DNA of 64,000 nt, from assembly GCF_002954445.1 (NCBI RefSeq), contig NZ_MQWA01000001.1, forward strand, positions 504,221-568,220, read 5' to 3'. The notes under the pieces were generated by a model, which saw only the letters and a list, made by a program, of their open reading frames with translations, had not been told where the DNA came from and made no database searches. Positions 15,957-24,867 of this stretch are shown here, piece by piece; within the stretch, counting starts at the first letter, position 1; each line of letters starts with the position of its first letter. The DNA is from Rubritalea profundi. GTDB taxonomy: Bacteria > Verrucomicrobiota > Verrucomicrobiia > Verrucomicrobiales > Akkermansiaceae. The position numbers and the translations under genes are program-made.

Positions 15957-18617
15957 TTAGTATCCCCCCACTTGAATGTAGTGAGGTTCACCTTGCACAC
16001 TAGAGTTCAGAGCTTTCAATTTAATTTGAGCATCTTTCAATCTAGCTTGGTACGCTTCTTCGTACGTGATTTTCTTGCCCCCTTCAACATGGGTATCAAC
16101 GTAACTTGAGTTCCATACTGATTTAGACTGGTTGTTCACATGCTTTATGTAAAACAACCCAACTGACTCGCCAGTAGCTTCTAACTCCTTACGTTGAGCA
16201 GCTACAGACGGCACTGGATACCTTTGTTCATGCTTTAAGGGGACTGCTGCGGGAACCTTAGATATTTGACTTTGCTGTTTAAGAATTTTTAAAGTCTCTA
16301 TGATTTTTTGAATATTAGATTTTGATGTAGCTTGGACAGAGAATTTGTTCGATGACGCGGTTTTTCTTGGCTTACCTTCTAGACTATCACCCTGCATGGT
16401 TTGCCACGTCTTAACCGCAAATGAGGTGGATGATGGGATAGTCACTGTGAATGTTCCACCTGTAAAACCACGTTCTTGATGCAGCGAATTAACTCCGTGA
16501 TCTAAGCTCAATGAATTCAAGGGAATGACACTCTTAATAATTCCGAATTTAGATGGGGCACTGAATGTGTAATGAAGATTTGTCCCATCAAAGTAGACGG
16601 ATTCATACTCAGCAATCTCATTCTGTAGTATCCTTCGAGTAACTGACTTGGCTGAACTAGCTGGGTCATGGGCTATTATAGCCTTTTCTACTCTGACGTC
16701 TTTACCAATAGGTTTTGAATTAATTGCAATTATCTTTAATTCGCCTTTGTCAGTAGTGATTTTAAGCTCACTAGACCGATCGCCTTGAAGAGTCTCTTTA
16801 TCATTCTCAAGGTGTATTTGAAATCGAGATCTGACTGTAAAAAGTTTACCTTTTTGCACTTCAGTAACAACAACATCTTGGGGTTTGACTATAAACTTAC
16901 GGGTTCCCCATTTATCTTCATAAGTTTTCTGGTCAGCATGGATCTCAGCCCGTGACATCACCTCTCCAAAAAAGTCTACCTTAGCTCCATAGAACTCAGT
17001 ATTCTGCTTAATCGATTGTGAGCTGGATTCCCCTGCTAGATAAAAATTCTGCATAAAACCCACAACATCAGAAGTGTTAATAGTCGAGTCTTGCGGGTTA
17101 ACCTTTACCTCGTCCTTTAATAATTCAGTCAATACCCGTGTTGCAAGCTTACTTCCGCCCTGTTTTGCCAACTCGAGATGTTGCTTTGATTTCTCGAAAT
17201 CTTTTGCCACACCTCTCCCATAGTAATACATTATTCCTAGATTGCATTGAGCTGTGGCATATCCTTGCTCTGCGGATTTTTGAAACAACTCGAAAGCTTT
17301 CTTCTGATCTTTTGCCACACCTATCCCATTGTCGTACATCGATCCTAGATTATTTTGAGCTAAGGCGTTTCCTTGTTCTGCGAATTTTTGAAACAACTCG
17401 AAAGCTTTCTTCTGATCTTTTGCCACACCTGTACCATTGAGGTACTTCAATCCTAGATTGTCTTGAGCTGAGAAATGTCCTTGTTCAGCAGCTTTTTGAT
17501 ACCATTTTAAAGCTTTCTTCTGATTTTTTGCCACGCCCGTCCCTTCATTATACAATAGTCCTATTGTGTATTGAGCATCAGCATTACCTTGCTCGGCAGA
17601 TTTTAGAAACCACCCGAAAGCTTTCTTCAGGTCTTTTTCCACTCCATCCCCTTCAGCATACATCATCGCCAGTGGATAGTATGACTTTTCCCAGCCTCCA
17701 TTACTAGCCTTCTCAAGCCAGTAGCGAGCCTGTTTATAATCAGCTCCCTCACTTCGTGTTATAGGTTTAAGCCCATTAGGAGTCTCAACCTCACCTCCTA
17801 GATAATAAGAACCTAGTATATGCTGCGCTTCTAAATGCCCTAGAGTAGCGGCTTTCTCATAAAGTTTTATATCCCCAGCCTCTTCAGCCATAGAAAATAC
17901 TGCCTCAACTGAAATGTCCTTCCTTTGTGCTATAGGACTTGGCTTAGACAGCTCAATTTCGCTCACCGTTATTTCACCTTCACTGGGTGAGGCTGAATTC
18001 GTTTCTGCTACCTCTGCTACCTCTGCTACCTCTGCTACCTCTGCTACCTCTGCTACCTCTACAGTTTCTGCTGTCTCCACTGATGATTCAGACTTCGAAG
18101 CTTCTTCTTCATTTTCTAAGAAAGAACTTATCCAACTAAAGCCAAAAACAAGCACTGCGGCGACTAGCCACTTCCGTGAGAACTTCTTTGTTTTTGAGCC
18201 TTTAGTTATTTTATTAGCAGTCTCTGTAGAAGGCGGAACAAGCTTAGGGGGGAGAACAAGCTTAGGAGGCTGAACGCGTGAAGAACTACTAGGCAACTCC
18301 TTGACATTATTCTTCTCTTGCCCAGCAGTGCCATAGCCTTCGATATGGTTATTCGTTAAGTTAAACCTATTCCCATCGAGTACGATAAGAGCAGGTAGCG
18401 TGGCGCAGTCGTGTACTATTCCTGTAACCCCGTTTACTTCAATATGATTAGAAGTACGCGAAACAATTCGAATCTGTTTGCCTATTTTAATCTCTACAGA
18501 AAATGGTTCTCCCCCCCTAACGATCACGTCATTTTTAGGATCACTACCGATAAGAATTCGCCTTTTAGGGGAATCCAACAAAAGAGCTTGGTGCTCTGTA
18601 TTCGTTATAGTGACCAT
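15957..18617 (-). CDS. FHA-like / TM / Sel1-repeat protein
   Basis: The 886-residue protein begins with a segment resembling an FHA fold (ILIGSDPKNDVIV, then NHIEVNG), but the GR and SxxH phosphothreonine-binding residues of true FHA domains are missing. One membrane segment lies at 149-167. A low-complexity stretch of Glu-Val-Ala triplets follows (about 187-204), encoded by a 9-bp tandem repeat. Residues about 230-500 contain several Sel1-type helical repeats (for example AFGWFLKSAEQGNADAQYTIG), which usually scaffold protein complexes. The C-terminal 350 residues are unassigned. The ATG lies 10 bases after the stomatin gene, so it is the third gene of an nfeD-stomatin operon. It may link the membrane microdomain proteins to partners; inference. 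Confidence 0.75.
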   Translation of the reverse strand: MVTITNTEHQALLLDSPKRRILIGSDPKNDVIVRGGEPFSVEIKIGKQIRIVSRTSNHIEVNGVTGIVHDCATLPALIVLDGNRFNLTNNHIEGYGTAGQEKNNVKELPSSSSRVQPPKLVLPPKLVPPSTETANKITKGSKTKKFSRKWLVAAVLVFGFSWISSFLENEEEASKSESSVETAETVEVAEVAEVAEVAEVAEVAETNSASPSEGEITVSEIELSKPSPIAQRKDISVEAVFSMAEEAGDIKLYEKAATLGHLEAQHILGSYYLGGEVETPNGLKPITRSEGADYKQARYWLEKASNGGWEKSYYPLAMMYAEGDGVEKDLKKAFGWFLKSAEQGNADAQYTIGLLYNEGTGVAKNQKKALKWYQKAAEQGHFSAQDNLGLKYLNGTGVAKDQKKAFELFQKFAEQGNALAQNNLGSMYDNGIGVAKDQKKAFELFQKSAEQGYATAQCNLGIMYYYGRGVAKDFEKSKQHLELAKQGGSKLATRVLTELLKDEVKVNPQDSTINTSDVVGFMQNFYLAGESSSQSIKQNTEFYGAKVDFFGEVMSRAEIHADQKTYEDKWGTRKFIVKPQDVVVTEVQKGKLFTVRSRFQIHLENDKETLQGDRSSELKITTDKGELKIIAINSKPIGKDVRVEKAIIAHDPASSAKSVTRRILQNEIAEYESVYFDGTNLHYTFSAPSKFGIIKSVIPLNSLSLDHGVNSLHQERGFTGGTFTVTIPSSTSFAVKTWQTMQGDSLEGKPRKTASSNKFSVQATSKSNIQKIIETLKILKQQSQISKVPAAVPLKHEQRYPVPSVAAQRKELEATGESVGLFYIKHVNNQSKSVWNSSYVDTHVEGGKKITYEEAYQARLKDAQIKLKALNSSVQGEPHYIQVGGY
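18004..18057 (+). repeat. Six-copy 9-bp tandem repeat inside the Sel1 protein gene
   Basis: The unit TCTGCTACC is repeated six times without interruption, followed by degenerate copies. On the coding strand it encodes Glu-Val-Ala triplets between the membrane segment and the Sel1 repeats. Changes in copy number keep the frame and would only alter the spacer length. Confidence 0.95.
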
Positions 18618-18627
18618 AGAGGATGAA

Positions 18628-19461
18628 CTATGCTCCTGTAGAGATGATACCTTTAAAGTCTGTTGGCAAGTAGACCTTTTCTGCAGGATTCTGAGTAATC
18701 ACCTCGAAGCCAGCAATATACTTTTGGGCTAGAACTACATCTGCACCACTTTTAGCTCCCAATGCTTGAGTTAGGCTCTGAGCGTATTCGGCATCAGCGG
18801 CAGCCATTATTCTAATTGCGGCAGCTTGTCCAGTCGCTCTGATTTGAGCTGCTTCAGCCTCTGCTGTCGCAATAGTAACTGCAGCTTTAGCCTTACCTTC
18901 GGCTTCGGCGATTGCAGCACGTCGACCTCTTTCAGCATCCAATTGCTGGCGCATAATAGCTAATGTCTGTTCATCAGCATCAAACTGTTGAACCTCTACT
19001 CGCAAGAAGTGAACTCCCCACTTTTTACCCAATTCTGACAACTGAGAAGCAATGAGATCATTAAGTTCTTGTCTACGTGAAACTGCTTCATCCAAGTCTA
19101 AATTGCCAACTACAGCACGTAAGGCGTTTAGAGCTGCATTTTCGATAGCTACAGGTAGGTTATCCACCTCATAGATAGCTTTTACTGGATCAGTAATTCT
19201 ATATGAAATGACAGCATTAGTGGTCACGTTCGCATTATCTTTGGTTAAACATTGCCTAGGAGGCGTGTCGTATGTTTGCTCAGAAAGCTCTACAAAATAT
19301 CCACGCTTATTAGCTTGGGATCCCCATGTTGCCCCAACCTCTTTGATTTGCTCTAAGATAGGAATGCGAAAACTGAGACCAGAACGTTGAAGTCTAGCAT
19401 ACTTACCAAGACGTTCTATAACAACGACATGGTTTTGAGGAACTGTGTAAATTAAGCCCAT
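18628..19461 (-). CDS. Stomatin/SPFH (band 7) family protein
   Basis: The 277-residue product contains a full SPFH/band 7 domain: VPQNHVVVIERLGKY at the start, LTKDNANVTTNAVISYRI, then DPVKAIYEVDN and NALRAVVGNLDLDEAVSRR. A helical Ala/Glu-rich segment (AEAEGKAKAAVTIATAEAE) follows, typical of the coiled flotillin/stomatin arm. Stomatin-type proteins such as QmcA form oligomers that organise membrane microdomains. This one has no clear N-terminal membrane segment, so it may attach through its neighbours. It lies 20 bases downstream of an NfeD-like gene and 10 bases upstream of the FHA-like/Sel1 gene; the stomatin-NfeD pairing is widely conserved. Confidence 0.88.
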   Translation of the reverse strand: MGLIYTVPQNHVVVIERLGKYARLQRSGLSFRIPILEQIKEVGATWGSQANKRGYFVELSEQTYDTPPRQCLTKDNANVTTNAVISYRITDPVKAIYEVDNLPVAIENAALNALRAVVGNLDLDEAVSRRQELNDLIASQLSELGKKWGVHFLRVEVQQFDADEQTLAIMRQQLDAERGRRAAIAEAEGKAKAAVTIATAEAEAAQIRATGQAAAIRIMAAADAEYAQSLTQALGAKSGADVVLAQKYIAGFEVITQNPAEKVYLPTDFKGIISTGA

Positions 19462-19481
19462 AATTATATATTTTATTTTTA

Positions 19482-19934
19482 TTAGTTTTTTACTTCAGAA
19501 ACAACTGCGACACCATCAGCAAAGCTAACAACTCTCACGATTGTTCCTTCATCAAATTCTGAAGAGTCTTTAAACGGTGCCAGATCCCCCTCTAGCCGAA
19601 TCATTTGAACTCCGTCTACGGTTTCGACCTTTGTGGAATAGCCGATCAACCGATCTAACGGCATCTCATCGATCACCGTTTTAGATATATATTTATTACA
19701 AAATATTTGTATCCCCTTTCGGAAGAATGTGTAGTGACAAAAAACCATCAGCACCCAAGCCGAGATACCAAGCGCAATGCTGTAGAGCAAAGGTAGGTCA
19801 ACAAATAAGACCAGAGCATAAGCAAATATGACATGAGCTATAAGACTGGAAACATCATTCCGTATGAAAACATCCACAAGGATCAGTATGATCCCAGCCA
19901 TTATCAAAAATTCGTAAATACTATCGGAAAACAT
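19482..19934 (-). CDS. NfeD-like membrane protein
   Basis: The 150-residue protein has an N-terminal hydrophobic half with three or four membrane segments (to about residue 75), followed by a soluble C-terminal domain of about 65 residues. The pattern VDGVQMIRLEGDLAPF and DEGTIVRVVSFADGVAVV matches the OB-fold domain of short NfeD proteins. These partner with stomatin-like proteins, which fits the immediately following SPFH gene. It is the first gene of the minus-strand operon. The usual final VxG-VxLxV pattern is recognisable but diverged. Confidence 0.8.
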   Translation of the reverse strand: MFSDSIYEFLIMAGIILILVDVFIRNDVSSLIAHVIFAYALVLFVDLPLLYSIALGISAWVLMVFCHYTFFRKGIQIFCNKYISKTVIDEMPLDRLIGYSTKVETVDGVQMIRLEGDLAPFKDSSEFDEGTIVRVVSFADGVAVVSEVKN

Positions 19935-20080
19935 GGGAGAGGTAAAAAACTAGAGTCTTTTCTTACAGAACAGACCTCAACGCAATAATAATCTGCTAGA
20001 TCAACAACAATACTTGCGCTACTAAAATGTAGCGTGCAAACACTCCTAGTCTTTTAAGCTCCTGTGACTCATTCGTACTT

Positions 20081-20581
20081 TCATCGAGAATAGCTCCTAT
20101 AGCGATCTAGGATACTGTAGTCCATAGTGTCAGCTATTTCCTTTGCTGTCGCCGTGTTGAGCATCTCAGAGTCGGGAATGACGCTGATTCGTGTTAGATC
20201 CAGTCTATCGCCATCCCAACAACAACGGATCGTCGCATTATCACTATATATTGATTCGGTGTGATCTCGGCAAGCTTCCGTGAGAGTCTGAAGTTGGGCT
20301 TCAGAAATACACAGTCTACCTTGGTCGTAGAACTCGGTTGCTAGTGTTGCTCCTCTAGATCCATGTTCTGGATCCTCGAAGTCATTCAGACGTTGGGAGT
20401 CATGAAACAGAGCGAATAAGCTAACAACCAGATCATCCCCACCTTCCCTCTCGGATAAAAATAATCCATTACGCTCTACTCGCTGCCAATGCTGCAAGCC
20501 GTGAACACTATATTCAATCTGGTGCTTCCTAGAAAGGACATCCTGCACTAGTTGGTCATCAACTTTGTCGTGTATGAACAT
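20081..20581 (-). CDS. HD-domain hydrolase
   Basis: Residues consistent with an HD-type metal-dependent phosphohydrolase are visible: SVHGLQHWQRV provides the first histidine, FALFHDSQR gives the paired His-Asp, and CRDHTES and WDGDRLDL supply further metal ligands. The family hydrolyses phosphate esters such as nucleotides; the substrate here is unknown. The ATG at 20581 shares its A with the stop of the upstream DUF3465 gene (TGATG), implying translational coupling; a GTG one codon upstream is an alternative start. The length of 166 residues fits single-domain HD proteins. Confidence 0.8.
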   Translation of the reverse strand: MFIHDKVDDQLVQDVLSRKHQIEYSVHGLQHWQRVERNGLFLSEREGGDDLVVSLFALFHDSQRLNDFEDPEHGSRGATLATEFYDQGRLCISEAQLQTLTEACRDHTESIYSDNATIRCCWDGDRLDLTRISVIPDSEMLNTATAKEIADTMDYSILDRYRSYSR

Positions 20582-21012
20582 CACTGGTAAACACTCCCGT
20601 TTTTCTTGAGCCAGCCTGCTTGATGCCGCCCATTAGGGTCATCATGCGTCCAGTGAATGACACCACCTTTGTTATTCCACTCATACACCCCGTTGAACGA
20701 AATCTCATCTCCAACTTTGAGGTGGTTAATCCTAGGAGCTAAATCAATGTTATGCGCCATCAGTAGTGTGTGCCCGTTATCAAGCCTCAAGATAAACCTC
20801 TGGTGCCTACTACCCTTGGTGTCGTCTGCTAGAATTTTAGATACGACCCCTTCACCAGACATTTGAACACCACTTCGATGATCATTATAAGCATCTGTGA
20901 CTTGTTCACTACTGGTGGAGCCATTGGGTAGACCAGATATTCCACCACTAGATTTTACGTATACAAAAGCGAGTACTGCTACGACGATGAAGATGTTTAA
21001 TAATTTTTTCAC
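20581..21012 (-). CDS. DUF3465-like secreted or membrane-anchored protein
   Basis: The 143-residue product starts with a signal-anchor-like hydrophobic segment (about 4-20). The mature part contains GEGVVSKILADDTKGSRHQRF, LRLDNGHTLLMAHNIDL and the end VIHWTHDDPNGRHQAGWL, which I recognise as the DUF3465 family. Such proteins look like small OB-fold domains related to nucleic-acid-binding or nuclease-like exported proteins, but no enzymatic activity is established to my knowledge. The gene is coupled to the HD-domain gene downstream by TGATG overlap. Confidence 0.8.
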   Translation of the reverse strand: MKKLLNIFIVVAVLAFVYVKSSGGISGLPNGSTSSEQVTDAYNDHRSGVQMSGEGVVSKILADDTKGSRHQRFILRLDNGHTLLMAHNIDLAPRINHLKVGDEISFNGVYEWNNKGGVIHWTHDDPNGRHQAGWLKKNGSVYQ

Positions 21013-21149
21013 TGGTTAGAAGCGTAAAGCGCACGTCTCACAGACTATCAACACTTAGGTTTTGAGTTGTGTTTGAAATTGTCATTATCGGAGAAATCAT
21101 GGAACACCACTGCCTCAGTAGCTGGCTACCTCCACCGAAAATGTAGACT

Positions 21150-21410
21150 TTAAGCTGCATCAAGGATCTTTTTAGCCTTCGCCAGAGTAGTCTTACTTAG
21201 CTTCCCATCCACTCTTCTCGAACTATCCACGAGTTCCTTCAACTCTTTCAAGGCGACATCAGCAGCTTTTGAAGACTTACGAACACCACCATACTTCTTG
21301 TCCGAGAAATACTTGGTAAAGGTTGTGCCAGCTCTAGCTAGGCAGAGTCTCCAACCTTGGAATGCTGTGGTTTCGTACGTGAATCGGGTTAGGTTCTTCT
21401 TTGATTTCAT
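21150..21410 (-). CDS. Small AP2-like DNA-binding protein
   Basis: Starting from the ATG at 21410, the product has 86 residues and is strongly basic. The core GWRLCLARAGTTFTKYFSD followed by KKYGG and an amphipathic helix (AADVALKELKELVDSSRR) resembles the three-strand-plus-helix AP2 domain found in plant transcription factors, homing endonucleases and some integrases. A further in-frame ATG lies at 21431, but the one at 21410 gives the more typical start, MKSKKN. It stands alone between other small genes; any regulatory target is unknown. Confidence 0.6.
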   Translation of the reverse strand: MKSKKNLTRFTYETTAFQGWRLCLARAGTTFTKYFSDKKYGGVRKSSKAADVALKELKELVDSSRRVDGKLSKTTLAKAKKILDAA

Positions 21411-21538
21411 AGGGGTATTGGCTGAGATCAAAATCTAACACCGAATCGGATACGTGTCAAAGTCGAGTATTCGTCGTGCAGTCAACGCCTCTGACACGAA
21501 CAAGAAACAGCTTATGACCCCTTCAATCCCCCCCCCGA

Positions 21539-21805
21539 TTATGCTGCTCGGCATTTTCGAACTATTGCACGTCCACCGAAGTAGCCAGCAAATGCTAACA
21601 AGCCTACTCCACCACTAGCCACCGCTAGACCTCCGAGCATAGTTCCTCCACCTATCGCAGCCAGTCCAGTTGTAATTCCAGCACCAGATAAGCCCGTAAT
21701 GCTACCAGCCGATGCTATTGCTGCTGTTGTACTACCCATCCCGCCAGCAGCTCCAGTAATTGCTCCTACTGCGCCAGCAACGTTCTCTTTAGTGTTGTTC
21801 TTCAT
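21539..21805 (-). CDS. Glycine-rich membrane peptide
   Basis: The 88-residue product is dominated by Gly, Ala, Ser and Thr with GxxxG-like spacing, ending in a short basic tail (VRKCRAA). It probably inserts in the membrane as tightly packed helices, like glycine-zipper proteins and some bacteriocin-type peptides. No leader or processing motif of a bacteriocin is evident, and I cannot assign a function. It is divergent from the type I restriction operon, with 229 bases between the start codons. Confidence 0.5.
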   Translation of the reverse strand: MKNNTKENVAGAVGAITGAAGGMGSTTAAIASAGSITGLSGAGITTGLAAIGGGTMLGGLAVASGGVGLLAFAGYFGGRAIVRKCRAA

Positions 21806-22034
21806 AGTGCTGGGAACTTAATCAGAGATCTGCCATTGGAGCTGTTACACTCCTAACAGAGTTTTGTAACGCCTCTCAAATCTACCCCCTAACACCTCAA
21901 TCGCGCCTCTTCTTCTACTTTCTCCTCTCTGGCTCATATTTTATATGGCACCCAGCGATTCCTTATGTTTAGTTGCTTCGTCGTTAGAATTTTCTAGCAT
22001 CCCTCGCCCACTTTCTCCTTTTTCCTAACCATCC

Positions 22035-23615
22035 ATGTCTGAAGACCAAAAGAAACAGCTCGAATCCCAGCTCTGGAACATCGCCAACACCCTGCGGGGT
22101 AAAATGGGAGCTGATGAATTCCGCGACTACATCCTCGGGTTTATCTTCTACAAGTACCTCTCGGAGAAAATGCACCTCTACGCGAACGAGTTGTTAGCTG
22201 AGGAAGACATCACCGAGTTCACCCAGCTCGACCCCGCCACGGTGGACGGCAAGGAAATGCTCGATGCCATCGAAGAGGAAGCCCTGCAAAACCTCGGTTA
22301 CTTCCTCTACCCTGCTGAACTCTTCCACGCACTCGCTCAGAAAGGCTCGAAGCAGACCGACAACTTCATCCTCGAAGACCTAGGCAAAGTCCTCAAGCAC
22401 ATCGAGAACTCCACCCAAGGCACCAACTCCGAAGAAGACTTCGAGGCTCTGTTCGAAGAGATCGACCTCGATTCCTCCAAGCTCGGCAAGACTGTCAACC
22501 AGCGCAACGAACTCATAGCCAAGGTCTTCACCCACCTCGACGCCATCGACTTCAAGCTCGGTGACGCCGACTCAGACGTCCTCGGTGACGCATACGAATA
22601 CCTCATTGGTCAATTTGCTTCTGGAGCAGGAAAAAAAGCGGGTGAGTTCTACACCCCTCAGCAAGTCTCCTCCATCCTCGCCAAGATCGTCACCGTAGGG
22701 AAATCCTCACTGCGCAATGTCTACGATCCCACCTGTGGTTCTGGCTCCCTCTTACTCCGAGTCGCCAAGGAGGTCGAAAATGTCGGTGAATTCTGTGGGC
22801 AGGAAATGAATCCCACCACCTACAATCTCGCACGGATGAACATGATTCTTCATGACGTCCACTACTCCCGCTTCGACCTGCGCAATGAGGACACGCTAGA
22901 ACACCCAGCACCACAGCACGCCGACAAACGCTTCGAAGCCATCGTCGCCAATCCACCTTTCTCAGCCGATTGGTCAGCCAGCACCATCCACGAAGCCGAC
23001 GAACGCTTCTCTGACTACGGCAAGCTCGCACCTAAGACCAAGGCGGACTTCGCCTTCATCCAGCACATGATCCACCACCTCGACGAGAATGGAACCATGG
23101 CGTGTGTCCTCCCTCACGGCGTACTCTTCCGTGGAGCTGCCGAGGGAGTGATTAGAAAATACCTCATCGCCGAGCGCAACTACCTCGATGCCGTCATCGG
23201 TCTCCCCGCCAACCTCTTTTTTGGCGTAGGTATTCCTGTCTGTATTCTTGTTCTGAAAAAGAACCGAGAAGAACATGCCGACAATGTCCTCTTCATCGAT
23301 GCATCAAGTAATGAACACTTTGAAAAAGTTGGCAGCAAAAATCAACTTCGCCCCGATGACATCGCCAACATCATCGACACTTACACCCAGCGTGAAGCAA
23401 AGGACAAATGGAGCTACCTCGCCCCACTCAGCGAGATTGAGGACAATGACTACAACCTCAACATCCCCCGCTACGTCGACACCTTCGAGGAAGAAGAACC
23501 CGTCGACCTCGACGCCGTCAGCGAAGAACTCAAGGCGTTAGAAGGCGAAATGGAAGCGACCAACGCCACCATCGCCAGCTTCTGCCAAGAACTCAACATC
23601 AAGGCTCCGTTCTAA
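22035..23615 (+). CDS. hsdM: Type I restriction-modification, methyltransferase subunit
   Basis: The 526-residue protein has the N-terminal HsdM helical domain (QLWNIANTLRGKM, DYILGFIFYKYLSEK). The adenine-N6 methyltransferase core follows, with FYTPQQVSSILAKIV, the AdoMet motif YDPTCGSGSLLLRV, and the catalytic NPPF in AIVANPPFSADW. The length matches the family. Together with HsdS it methylates adenines in a bipartite recognition sequence and protects host DNA; with HsdR it restricts foreign DNA. It starts the hsdM-hsdS-ATPase-hsdR operon; only one base separates its stop from the hsdS start. Its base composition is more GC-rich than the ATPase gene in the same operon. Confidence 0.97.
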   Translation: MSEDQKKQLESQLWNIANTLRGKMGADEFRDYILGFIFYKYLSEKMHLYANELLAEEDITEFTQLDPATVDGKEMLDAIEEEALQNLGYFLYPAELFHALAQKGSKQTDNFILEDLGKVLKHIENSTQGTNSEEDFEALFEEIDLDSSKLGKTVNQRNELIAKVFTHLDAIDFKLGDADSDVLGDAYEYLIGQFASGAGKKAGEFYTPQQVSSILAKIVTVGKSSLRNVYDPTCGSGSLLLRVAKEVENVGEFCGQEMNPTTYNLARMNMILHDVHYSRFDLRNEDTLEHPAPQHADKRFEAIVANPPFSADWSASTIHEADERFSDYGKLAPKTKADFAFIQHMIHHLDENGTMACVLPHGVLFRGAAEGVIRKYLIAERNYLDAVIGLPANLFFGVGIPVCILVLKKNREEHADNVLFIDASSNEHFEKVGSKNQLRPDDIANIIDTYTQREAKDKWSYLAPLSEIEDNDYNLNIPRYVDTFEEEEPVDLDAVSEELKALEGEMEATNATIASFCQELNIKAPF

Positions 23616-23616
23616 G

Positions 23617-24825
23617 ATGAGTATGGAAAAGACAATGGTGCCGCAGTCACGGTTTCGAGAGTTTAGTGATGAATGGGCTACAAGCTTGCTTGACGACTAT
23701 GCAACTAGAGGATCTGGTCACACGCCTAGTAAAAGTCATCCAGAGTACTATGATGGTGACATCCCTTGGATCTCACTAACCGATTCCAAGAGCCTCGATA
23801 AAGGATTCATCGATTCTACAAAAACTAAGATAACTGACTTAGGAATTAAAAATTCTTCAGCAGTAGTTCACCCCAAGGGAACTGTACTGCTTTCGCGAGA
23901 TGCTGGCGTAGGAAAAAGCGCAGTCATGCAAAACTCTATGGCAGTTAGTCAGCATTTTATAGTGTGGAAGCCTAAGAGTGGCGTCTCGACTACATGGTTC
24001 CTCTACTATTGGCTGCAAATCATGAAACCTCATTTTGAGAGAATTGCTGTTGGCAGCACAATCAAAACTATAGGTCTACCTTTCTTTAAAAAACTAAAAA
24101 TCGCAGCCCCAACTCTCCCCGAACAAGAGAAGATCGCGGCATTTCTGACCTCGGTGGACGCGCGTATCGAGCAACTCAAGCGCAAGAAATCCCTCCTCCA
24201 AGACTACAAAAAAGGCGTCATGCAACGCCTCTTTTCCCAACAACTCCGCTTCAAAGACCAAAACGGCAACCCCTACCCAGACTGGCAAGAGAAGAAACTC
24301 GGAGATGCTGTAGAAATCAATCCCAAGTCAGCACTACTCCCCGATACATTCCTCTACATCGATCTTGAAAGTGTAAATGACGGAGTCTTGTCTCCACCAA
24401 GAGAAATGATTATCTCCGACGCACCTAGCCGCGCACAACGATTAATGCAAAAAGGAGACGTCCTTTACCAAATGGTAAGACCCTATCAAAAAAACAATTT
24501 ACAGTTTCAGAATGATGGCGACTACGTGGCTTCAACAGGCTTTGCTCAGCTAAGAGCAAGTAACAACTCCAGCGATTTCATTTATCAGTTATTGCTCACA
24601 GACAGGTTCACTGACTCAGTTCTCAAACGTTGCACAGGCACCAGCTATCCAGCAATTAACAGTTCAGACCTTGCCGATATTTTGATTCAAGTTCCACACC
24701 CAACCGAGCAGACCAAAATCGCCAATTTTCTCAGCACCCTCGACACCAAAATCGAGCAAGTCACCCAACAAATCACCCAAACCCAAACCTTCAAAAAAGG
24801 TCTGCTCCAACAGATGTTTGTGTAG
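23617..24825 (+). CDS. hsdS: Type I restriction-modification, specificity subunit
   Basis: The 402-residue protein has two target-recognition domains, each followed by a conserved helical spacer. The first TRD (about 10-160) ends in LPEQEKIAAFLTSVDARIEQL; the second (about 215-365) ends in PTEQTKIANFLSTLDTKIEQV. This twofold architecture recognises the two halves of a bipartite DNA sequence and holds two HsdM subunits. The spacers are GC-rich like hsdM while the TRDs are AT-richer, the usual sign of TRD exchange by recombination. The start follows the hsdM stop by one base. Confidence 0.96.
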   Translation: MSMEKTMVPQSRFREFSDEWATSLLDDYATRGSGHTPSKSHPEYYDGDIPWISLTDSKSLDKGFIDSTKTKITDLGIKNSSAVVHPKGTVLLSRDAGVGKSAVMQNSMAVSQHFIVWKPKSGVSTTWFLYYWLQIMKPHFERIAVGSTIKTIGLPFFKKLKIAAPTLPEQEKIAAFLTSVDARIEQLKRKKSLLQDYKKGVMQRLFSQQLRFKDQNGNPYPDWQEKKLGDAVEINPKSALLPDTFLYIDLESVNDGVLSPPREMIISDAPSRAQRLMQKGDVLYQMVRPYQKNNLQFQNDGDYVASTGFAQLRASNNSSDFIYQLLLTDRFTDSVLKRCTGTSYPAINSSDLADILIQVPHPTEQTKIANFLSTLDTKIEQVTQQITQTQTFKKGLLQQMFV

Positions 24826-24867
24826 CAACTAACGAAGCTCTCTTCCCTTACAATCACACCTCCCAAA

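Noticed and set aside
17138-17440. Plus-strand open frame with repeated units opposite the Sel1 region
   Set aside because: It is the antisense shadow of the Sel1 repeats; its internal periodicity comes from the repeats on the coding strand.
18004-18057. 9-bp repeats as a CRISPR array
   Set aside because: Units are contiguous without spacers and lie in a coding frame; no cas genes are present.
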